Of a stretch of DNA of 64,000 nt, positions 56,684-64,000 are shown one piece after another. The stretch's first letter is position 1; each line of letters begins with the position of its first letter. A model generated the notes under the pieces. That model had not been told where the DNA came from. It was given only the letters and a program-made list of their open reading frames with translations, and ran no database searches. Both the position numbers and the translations under genes were made by a program. Source of the stretch: Micractinium sp. NFX-FRZ (taxonomy: Eukaryota; Chlorophyta; Trebouxiophyceae; Chlorellales; Chlorellaceae); contig JAPTJF010000010.1 in NCBI GenBank assembly GCA_029339195.1, positions 1 through 64,000 of the forward strand, read 5' to 3'.

Positions 56684-56688
56684 TTACA
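56684..56688 (-). terminator. TGTAA polyadenylation signal for the TGD1-like gene
   Basis: Minus-strand signal 83 nt after the stop at 56771. It converges with the DUF1995 signal about 115 bp away. Confidence 0.65.
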
Positions 56689-56770
56689 TTCTGTACATTC
56701 TGTGTTCATTCAAGCACCATTCAGAAGTACGACGGTGCAAAAGGAGCTGCAGATCTTGCCCCGGGCCTAT

Positions 56771-59410
56771 TCACATGCACTGCCGCAGGGCGTCGCCGGT
56801 GCCCTGGAAGAAGATCATTGACAGGGCAAAGTCGAAGACGAAGATGAGCACCAGCGAGATGACCACGGCCGAGGTTGTGGACTCACCCACCCCCTTGGCT
56901 CCCCCCGTGGTGGTGTAGCCCCAGGCGCAGCTGACTGCAGCACAGGGCAAGGGCGGGGGCGGGGGGCGGGGAGCGGTGCAGGATGCGTGAGCGGTGCACG
57001 AGCTGCGCAGGCCACACGTCGGCACGGCACGTGCTTATGAACGAGTATGCACACACAAGGCACCTCGTAAACTTGCGGCAGGCCACACGTACACCGAAGA
57101 CACCACAACACACGTGCAGCAAGCCACAACCAGCAAGCCACACCAGAGCGACCACAGCGTGCACAGCACAACGCACCCGTGGCAATGATGGTGCCAAACA
57201 CCCAGCACTTGATCATGGAGGTGACCACGTCCCACGCCGAGATGGCGCGCATGGCGGAGTCCAGGATGACGTTGCACGACACGTCGTACACAGCGTCGGC
57301 CAGCATCACAGAGGCAGCCATGCCTGCGGGTGCAGGTAACACAACACGGGAGGGAGAGGACGAGCCTGAGGGAGAGGTGCAGCAGACAGCGCGTAACGCG
57401 GCAGATGCAGCGCTGGCCGGCGGTACGCCCGCGTGAGTGAAAGGGTTGTATGCGTTGGGAAGCATGGCAGGAGGCGGTGCCAGCTGCGGAGCGCCAGGAC
57501 CGCCAGCCTGGTTCCCTGTCCTCTGCCTGCCTGACCCTGACCCGTGCTGAAGCAGAGCACATCGGCAGGCGGGCAGCAGGCCTGCAGGTCAGCGCACGCA
57601 GCAAGTCACTCCCTCTCACTCCCTCCACCTGTCACACACCCACACATGCCGCTCACCCATGCAGAAGCAGAGGACGTTGAGGATGGGGCCGGCAATCATG
57701 CAGGCCATGACGCGCGGCGTGATGAGGTAATCCACGGGGTCGCTGCCCAGCACGCGCAGCGAGTCGGTCTGCTCCGACACCTGCAGGGCGATTCGTTTGT
57801 GGCGGGAGGGCGCGGGGGGGAGGGACGAGGCGAGGCGGCCAGGTGGGCAGGCTGGTGGGCGGGGAAGGCGGGGGAGCACAGAACAGCTGAGCTGGTGGAA
57901 TGGCCGCCCCACCAGCTGCCACCCTCTCTCCTGCCGCATCCCACCCCGCCCCACTCCTCTTCAGTCGCCTGCATGTTGCCCAGATCAGCAGCCAGACACC
58001 AACCCACTCGGCCGCCGATGCTGACTACAACTAAGCCAGCCCTGCCCCACCCCACCCAACGCCACGCACCTCTGCTCAACCTACACACCTGCATGGCGCC
58101 CAGCTCAGCCGACATGCCCACCCCACTTGGCGGCGAAGATGACCAAGACCAAAGCATCCCTGCCCTGCCCCACCCCAGCACGCACCTGCATGGTGCCGAG
58201 CTCAGCGGCAAATGCCGAGCCCACGCGGCCGGCAATGATGATGGAGGTCACCACGGGTGTGAGCTCCCGCGCCAGCGCCAGGGCCAGCACGCCGCCCACG
58301 GAGCGCGTCAGGCCCAGCTTGGCAAACTCGCTGCGCGGAGGATGAGGGGAATCGGGGTGGGTTGGGAGGGAGGCGCAGGGGGCGCAGCGGCAGCAGCAGC
58401 TGCGGCGAAGCAGCACACAGCAGACACGCTCAACACAATAAGCAATAGCAGGCCACCTCACCGGATGAACTGGATGGTGAAGACCATGCCCACGAATGCC
58501 GCGGTGAGCAGGCACACGCCCAGCGACTTGGGCCCCACCATGTTGAGCTGCTCAAACGTGTTCTTCCAGTGGATCTTGCCTGCAGGGCGGGGGGGCGGGC
58601 AGGGACACCGGGGCGTCATGACACAGCCAAGTAGAATGCAGAAAAATGCTGGCCTGCAGTTGCGTAGTGCCGTTCTCCACAGGAGATTGCGTGCAGGCGA
58701 GGGGCGCGGCAGGCAGTGTTGCCATCGTGAGGGGCAGCAGGACGTGAGGGCAGGAAGGCGACCAGGCAGAAGGCGGGGCAAGGCATGGGTGCACATGCAG
58801 GAAGCACTCTGCACAAACGCGAGCGGCAGCGGTGCAGGAAGGGTGGGCCAACACATAGCTCCCTGCTCTCTGCAGCCCCAAAACTGACGCAGCACTGCTA
58901 GCACAGGTGCCCATCCCACCCGGGCGCCACATCCCGAGAAACCGGTCACAGCCCAGCCCAGAATGGGTGCTGACCTTGCAGGATGCGAACCATCGCCTCG
59001 CCTCCCAGCACCAGCGCCGCAACCGTGCGCCACATCGACTTGGGAGGCTTGATGTTGCAGAGCCAGTCGTACGCCCTCTGCAAAACCGCCGCCAGCCCGC
59101 CGCCGCTGCTGCTGCTGCCGCCCTCTGTGCCGCCACCGCCGCCGCCGCCACTGCTGCTGGCCTCTCCGCCTGTCGTGGCGATGTTTACTGCTGCTGATGG
59201 TGATCGCCGGCGGTGCAAGGATGCTAGAGAGGGCCGCTGAGCTGGTGCTGCCAGCAGCTGGCCGCTGCCGACAGCAAAACGCGAGTGGGTTGCTCGCAGC
59301 CCGCTGGCCCACCGGGATGCCGCAGGATGCTGCTGTGTTTGTTGGCAGCGCGGGGAAGTGGAGGCCACGCTGCAGGCGAGCGGCGCGGCTGTCAGGCACA
59401 GCGACGCCAT
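56771..59410 (-). CDS. TGD1: TGD1-like permease of the chloroplast lipid ABC importer (MlaE family)
   Basis: ATG at 59410 starts MASLCLTAAPLACSVASTSP and a Ser/Ala/Arg-rich transit peptide, then a Gly/Ser linker. The mature part has LQRAYDWLCNIKPPKSMWRT and VAALVLGGEAMVRILQ, then the MlaE core: LGVCLLTAAFVGMVFTIQFI, VGGVLALALARELTPVVTSI, IIAGRVGSAFAAELGTMQ, LRVLGSDPVDYLITPRVMAC, MIKCWVFGTIIATVSCAWGY, TTTGGAKGVGESTTSAVVIS and LVLIFVFDFALSMIFFQG, ending GDALRQCM (TGA 56773-56771). About five membrane segments are visible. In plants TGD1 works with TGD2 (substrate binding) and TGD3 (ATPase) at the inner envelope to import ER lipids. The intron after AAELGTMQ holds two decayed copies of that exon's end. 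Confidence 0.93.
57960..58270 (-). repeat. Two relict copies of a TGD1-like exon end in its intron
   Basis: The real exon ends AGRVGSAFAAELGTMQ with its donor at 58186/58185. Decayed tandem copies ending SAELGAMQ (to 58089, donor GT kept) and GGRVGWCLAADLGNMQ (to 57969, donor now GC) lie 97 and 217 bp downstream in the intron. Confidence 0.85.
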
Positions 59411-60010
59411 GTTGAGCTTGCGGCACTCCACGAACGATATTGGTCTTGTGTGGGATGCCGCAACAGATCCGCCGACAGCCCCTGTTTGCCAAGAACCCCA
59501 GCCCCCGCCGCCACCCTGGCGTCGGCCGGCGGGCTTGCGCTTCTTGTTCTTACAATCCCTTGTTGGGGGGGGGGGGGCATAGGGAGACCTAAGGGCAGTG
59601 TCACTTCCTACTGCGTTCCTTCGAGCCTGGATATGAGCATCGGTATCAGTGCTACAGACGGGGGCGCGGCTGCTGCCGTCCGGCCAGGCGCCTGCACCTA
59701 CTGGGCAGCTGCCATGCCGTGCTGGTAACCCGCCTGCAGCAATAATAAACACACTTGGAACGATTATTGCGCAGCAGTGCTGCTGGCAGCTTCGTTCCGG
59801 GTGGCACCCAATAGTGCTGAGCTGCATGGCCTCCCACACCCCTGCCAGCACGCTCAAACGTGGCCACCGCCTCCGGTTTGCTTCCTTGCTGCACCTCCCT
59901 GCACATACCTGGTATATGCTCTGCAGCATGGCGTGGAAGTCTCGGCAATTCTTCATGGAGTGAGGCCCCTACACCGTGCATTGACAGGGGGGCAAGAGGA
60001 GAGGGGCGGG
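59411..60010. other. Intergenic: TGD1-like promoter side and 3' end of the next gene
   Basis: No firm gene. A poly-G run of about 14 lies near 59566. The segment 59880-59960 reads MKNCRDFHAMLQSIYQ on the minus strand before a good GTATGT donor, so the gene at 60011 may extend here. Confidence 0.45.
59550..59554 (-). terminator. TGTAA polyadenylation signal for the gene at 60011-62025
   Basis: First minus-strand TGTAA downstream of that gene, about 460 nt after its modelled stop. Confidence 0.5.
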
Positions 60011-62025
60011 TTACATAAGCTGCAGGTCCCGTCGGGTCAGGTGGCGCCGGTAGAGGAGCGCAACAGGCGGCACGCCCCGGCAGGAGGGGCTCTTGTCTGT
60101 GGTGCGATTCAGGGCCCTGTCCTGGGAGACGAGCAGGCGCAGGCAGCCACAGCAGTGACAGAGGCAGGCGCACAACCGGCAGGCAACAAGGCAGGCCCAG
60201 GCCACACAAACACACCTGGCAGTACGAGCAGGGCGCGGGCGGCAGCACGGCCAGCCCCGCCACCGCGCCTGCTGGCATGACAGCCACCGGCCCTCCCGCT
60301 GCTGCGGCGTGTGGGTGAGCGTGTAGTGCCATGGGCATCGGCAGCCCTCCAGGTGCGTGCGCCTGCAGCTGAGGGGCGGCGCCCGCTTGTGCTGGGCGCA
60401 CTCCCGCAGCCGCTGCTAGCGGCGGGTGCATCATAGCTAGGGGTGAGGGTGCTGCAGAGGCCGCGGGGGCGGTGCCTGCGGGCGCCGCCCGGGCGGGGAA
60501 GCCAGGCGGTACGGCAGGCTCGATGGCTGCTCCAGCGGCTGCGCCGCGGCGCGCGCCCGCCTGGCTGCTGGCTGCTCCTGTCAGGTCGATTCGCACCTGA
60601 GATTAGAGCGGGGCAGGTGGGGCAGCATGCGTGTTGTAGGTGTGGCACACTGTGATGGAAGAGAGCAACCTGCATGCACCGCCAGCTGGCCCCAGGCGGT
60701 ACTGCCCATGCTGTGCCTAAGTAGGACACGCCCCTCCCTGCGGCCCCCTTGCACCGCCTCACCGTCTTGTGCTCCCGACTGTACCCGCTGTCCTCCACGC
60801 CCGCCCGCCTGGCGAGCTCAGGGCACACTGCAGCAGGGGCAGCAGCGGCGGCAGGCAGTTGGAGCGCCTGCACAGCAAGGGACAGCCCGCCCCCACTGGC
60901 AGGCAGGCAGCAGCTGCAGACGCTGGCCGGGGGTTCTCATCCTGGCGCTGCCCACGCTGTGGCATCCAGCCGGGGCCAGGAGGTGTCTCAAAGCCAGTGC
61001 CCTGGGCCCAGCTTGCGGTACGGTACCGCCCTTTGCATCCTCACCGAACTCGTTCAGCCGCCCCCACTGGCTCTTGAACTCGTGGGGGCCCAGCTCCCGC
61101 TGCCGCTCCAGCACCTGGCAGCAGCAGCAGCAGGGGGCGGCCCAGGGCAGGGGAAAGGTGGGACAGCTTGATGCAGTACAGCTCTGTACAGCTTGATGCG
61201 TACAGCTGGCGCAGTTGTCCCACCCATCAAGCCATCCAGCTGGAGCAGTTGTGCCACCAAGATTGAGGTGTGCCAGGCATGCGAGGTGTCCCGGGCATGC
61301 TTCGTTCCGGCACTCCAGATATAGCAGTGCCAGGATTAGCACCCCTGGAGAGCGTGAGCAGCATGAGGAGCTGACAAGGTGCAGGCTCCCAGCGGGCGGC
61401 TGGCAAGCGAGCGCCGCTTGCTCGCAATGGCAGCGAGCCAGGGGCTGGGGCAGCTGCCGGCGGGAGCACACCGTGCTCACCGGCAGCAGCAGGTCGCAGC
61501 ACTTTTGGGTGAACTGCGAGAGTGGGATGGGGTTGTCGACTGCCACAACCAGCGGCGTCAGCACATCGTACACCTGATGAGGAGGGAGGGAGGGAGGCAG
61601 GGAGGGAGTTGAGGAGCTCATGAGAGGCCGGGGAGGTGGGAAGTGGCTGATAAGATCTGGCCTGCAGAGTAACACAGAGCACCATCTGCAGCACCGGCAG
61701 CCCCAGGCAGCGATAGGCAGCGACGGTGGCCCTTCTCAATAGCGCCAGCGCTGGACGCCAGCAATGCCGCACGCCCGCGCCCCCGCACAGCGCACCGCAG
61801 CGTGGCCGGCCCCCCACTGCAAGCTGCTTTGCCGCAGCCCACAACGCTCACTGTGTTCTGGACTTGAGGTATGCGGGAGTGGTCCAAGTTGAGTCCCGAG
61901 GGCCCTGTCAGCCCCTTCCATGCGCTGCGCTCTCCCCCCTCTGGGTCCTGCCCCCGCCGAGGTCCCGAGCCAAAGCTGCTGCCGCCCCGCCGCGTGGCGG
62001 CATCACCGCCGCGCGCGCCCTCCAT
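60011..62025 (-). CDS. Unrecognised protein with Ala/Pro-rich C-terminal half
   Basis: I do not recognise the family. ATG at 62025 gives MEGARGGDAATRRGGSSFGS and SGLNLDHSRIPQVQNT, spliced in phase to VYDVLTPLVVAVDNPIPLSQ, FTQKCCDLLLP, then LERQRELGPHEFKSQWGRLN. Later exons give CPELARRAGVEDSGYSREHK, then VRIDLTGAASSQ and a long Ala/Pro/His-rich stretch ending LPPAPCSYC. The last modelled exon gives DRALNRTTDKSPSCRGVPPV and RRHLTRRDLQLM, with stop TAA 60013-60011. The N-terminal half looks like a compact helical domain; the rest looks disordered. The 3' end is uncertain because a plausible exon (59880-59960) lies beyond the modelled stop. There are no membrane segments or signal peptide. Confidence 0.6.
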
Positions 62026-63419
62026 CCAACGCTGCTGCTCGGTGCTACGGGCTGCTGGGATTGCAGGGTGCCGTCAGTGGCTGGTGGAGGGCTGCAAAGT
62101 AGTGGAGAGAGGGCAAGAGGGGCGGCGGGCGGTGGGCGCAGCAGGCGGGCTGGCGGGCGGCAGCTTGCCCAACGGAACCACGTCCTCCCGGCGTCTCGCA
62201 ATCCGCGGGCATATAATGATGGGATGGCAACACAGATGTCGATCTGCACAACACAGAAGCGAGCGGTGAGCCGACGGTCGGCATGCGTCTCGCCCGAGCA
62301 CTTGCCTGCGGCACGCCCGGGCACCTGCTGTCAAGGCCGCAGTTATTGATGAACCTCAGTAGATGTATCGGGTTGAGGCAAGAGTGTGACTTGGATGATG
62401 GCACGGGGTGGGGTGGGGTGGAGGAGGCTGCCGCAGTGGCGGCGGGCGTGCTGTGGGCTCAAGTTGGTGGTGCTGAGGGAGGGTCGGATCATACAAGGCT
62501 TATTGAAATGTATCAATTGCACGCCTGATCAACAGGAGGCCTGACATCAATGTGCCGTGCAAGTTTGTGCTTCATGCAGGCAGGGGTGGCCCTTAGCGAC
62601 ACGTTGGGCTGACCGATTCAGCCCACGCCAAGTCGTTGACAGAATGCTTAACCTGCCCAGCTGCCAGCATACACCTGTGTCAAGTCATTCTGAAGAGGTC
62701 GCGTGAAGCACTGAAGGCAGGCACCCAGCTCCCTTCTCACCCAGCGCGGCCGCTTGCCCCAGCGCGGTCACTGGCCGGACGACAGCAGCGGAAGGCAGCA
62801 AGGCGTAGAGCAATGGTGCTATAAACTCGTAGCGCGTGGCTGTACTGACGCTTTGTGCTGCCAACGCCTGCACTATATGGTTGACTGGCATGGTGAGGTT
62901 GGACGGTTAGAGCAGCGTGCAAGAGGCATGGCCCGCAGCGTCGAGCGCTGGTGCTGGCCAGTGAGCAAGCACCCACCACATTCTGCATGCTTCATTGTAA
63001 GCTCATGCCACGGGTGCAATGGGCATCTGGAAACAGGTGTTTGAGTCCTGCAAGCTCTGCTGTGCTGCTTGGCATCCCACCAGCTGTTGCACGGGCTCAT
63101 GCCCGACGGCGCAAGGCGGGGCGCAAGGCGGGGCTCACACAGGCGGGGGTTGGCAACACCGCCCAGGCCGAAACTCCCAGCACGGCGCAAGATCAATGCA
63201 CAATCTAAGTTTGTGGGCCTCTTGTCAGGGCCTCGTTGCCAGCAGTGCCGGCTTCATGCTGCTAATGCATGAGGGCTTCCAGGTGGCGCTTGCAGCGCCT
63301 CCAAAACCCCGCCAGCAAACTGATTGGCCCTTCTTCGCCCTCCTGTGATCGTTGCCTGTCCCCCGCTTCACCTGCTGTGCACTGACGAGACCGCAGCGGT
63401 GGCAGGAGGCGACCTCACT
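62026..63419. other. Intergenic: divergent promoters of the unrecognised gene and the second iPGM
   Basis: 1.4 kb with no supported gene on either strand. The left part is the 5' side of the gene at 62025 and the right part the 5' side of iPGM. No regulatory motif identified. Confidence 0.5.
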
Positions 63420-63938
63420 ATGACCGACTTCAAGCTGCAGCCGCACCCCACTATTTCTAAGGGGGAGGGACCCCTGATGGTGTGCATCCTGGACGGCTTT
63501 GGTGAGTGCCCTAGCGAAGGCCCGAAGAGGGCGGTGCAGCGCGGTTGCGGCAAGGGCTTGCAGCTGGCCTGCACCGTCTCTCTGGTCCCGCCAGATTCGC
63601 TGCGTACTGAAACAATTGCCGCGATCTATCCTGCACGCAGCCGCGCTGCCCCACCCTGGCAACTGCTGCCCTCGCTGCCGCCGCCGCCGCCGCCGCTGCC
63701 TGTCACCTGCTGCCGCCATGCCCTTGCACGCCCGCTCCCACCACGCCTGGCGTCGCCCCCGTCATTCCTCCCCACCCTCCCAGGCGAGAACAAGATCAAG
63801 GATGACTACAACGCCGTCCACGTCGCTGACACTCCCTGCATTGACGCGCTGCGCGCCGTGCCCGGCCGCTTCCGGTCCATCAAGGCGCACGGCACCGCGG
63901 TGGGCCTGCCCAGCGACGACGACATGGGCAACAGCGAG
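63420..63938 (+). CDS. 2,3-bisphosphoglycerate-independent phosphoglycerate mutase, N-terminal exons (partial)
   Basis: ATG at 63420 gives MTDFKLQPHPTISKGEGPLM, then VCILDGFG ending exon 1 at 63501. Exon 2 (63784-63938) gives ENKIKDDYNAVHVADTPCID, RFRSIKAHGTAVGLPSDDDM and GNSE. These are the first two metal-binding/active-site blocks of iPGM: the Asp in LDGFG and the catalytic Ser in GNSE. The rest lies beyond the window. The codon after GNSE is interrupted by an intron starting GTGGGT. There is no evident targeting peptide, so the product is probably cytosolic. Confidence 0.92.
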
Positions 63939-64000
63939 GTGGGTTGGCTGCAGGATGGGGCAGGGTGGCTGGCAAGTTGCAGTGGTGCGCTTGACCGGTG

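Noticed and set aside
62636..63208. Several 60-100 codon open frames upstream of the second iPGM gene
   Set aside because: Frames overlap on both strands without motifs, and are of the length expected by chance at this GC content.

Overview
The window looks like nuclear DNA of a GC-rich, intron-dense chlorophyte green alga, most likely Chlorella-like (Trebouxiophyceae). The evidence is the very high GC content, short exons split by many GT-AG introns (often GTGGGY/GTGAGY at the 5' end and a TGCAG acceptor), TGTAA polyadenylation signals downstream of most stops, CAG/Ala-rich low complexity, and plastid genes (TGD1-type lipid permease, AMY3-like alpha-amylase, a DUF1995 protein). All gene models below were assembled by eye from spliced exons, so internal exon limits are approximate while starts, stops and signature motifs are firm unless stated.

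Layout. 1-936 (+): 3' end of a cofactor-independent phosphoglycerate mutase (iPGM). 2228-4215 (-): SnoaL/NTF2-like protein with a possible transit peptide. 5241-10290 (-): plastid-type alpha-amylase. 11130-15511 (-): class III CoA-transferase with a probable mitochondrial presequence, divergent from 15883-18614 (+), a Nudix protein. 19343-29228: a lineage-specific block with an interrupted N-module gene (-), a coiled-coil/C-module gene (+) and a possibly transposon-derived ORF (+). 29799-35010 (-): protein with two GATA-like zinc fingers. 36954-38680 (+): BTB/POZ protein. 39339-46335: second block, with an N+C-module gene (-) divergent from an N-module gene (+). 46954-54034 (+): large LEA-like repeat protein. 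54510-56521 (+): DUF1995 protein. 56771-59410 (-): TGD1-like permease. 60011-62025 (-): unrecognised protein. 63420-end (+): 5' end of a second iPGM gene in the same orientation as the first.

The most unusual content is a small gene family, not recognised by me, with four members here (19343-22114, 22468-27137, 39339-43611, 44657-46335). They combine two separable modules in different ways and are partly degraded: one has an in-frame TAG exactly where its paralogue has CAG. They are linked by dispersed repeats and a long inverted repeat. A second theme is local tandem duplication of exon ends plus splice sites inside introns (alpha-amylase, TGD1-like, LEA-like, and a 19-bp minisatellite built on a splice donor), which suggests frequent micro-duplication around exon-intron borders.

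Functionally the housekeeping genes point to carbon metabolism (glycolysis, starch breakdown, acyl-CoA chemistry), chloroplast membrane lipid import and stress protection. They look like a normal chromosomal neighbourhood, not an operon-like cluster.
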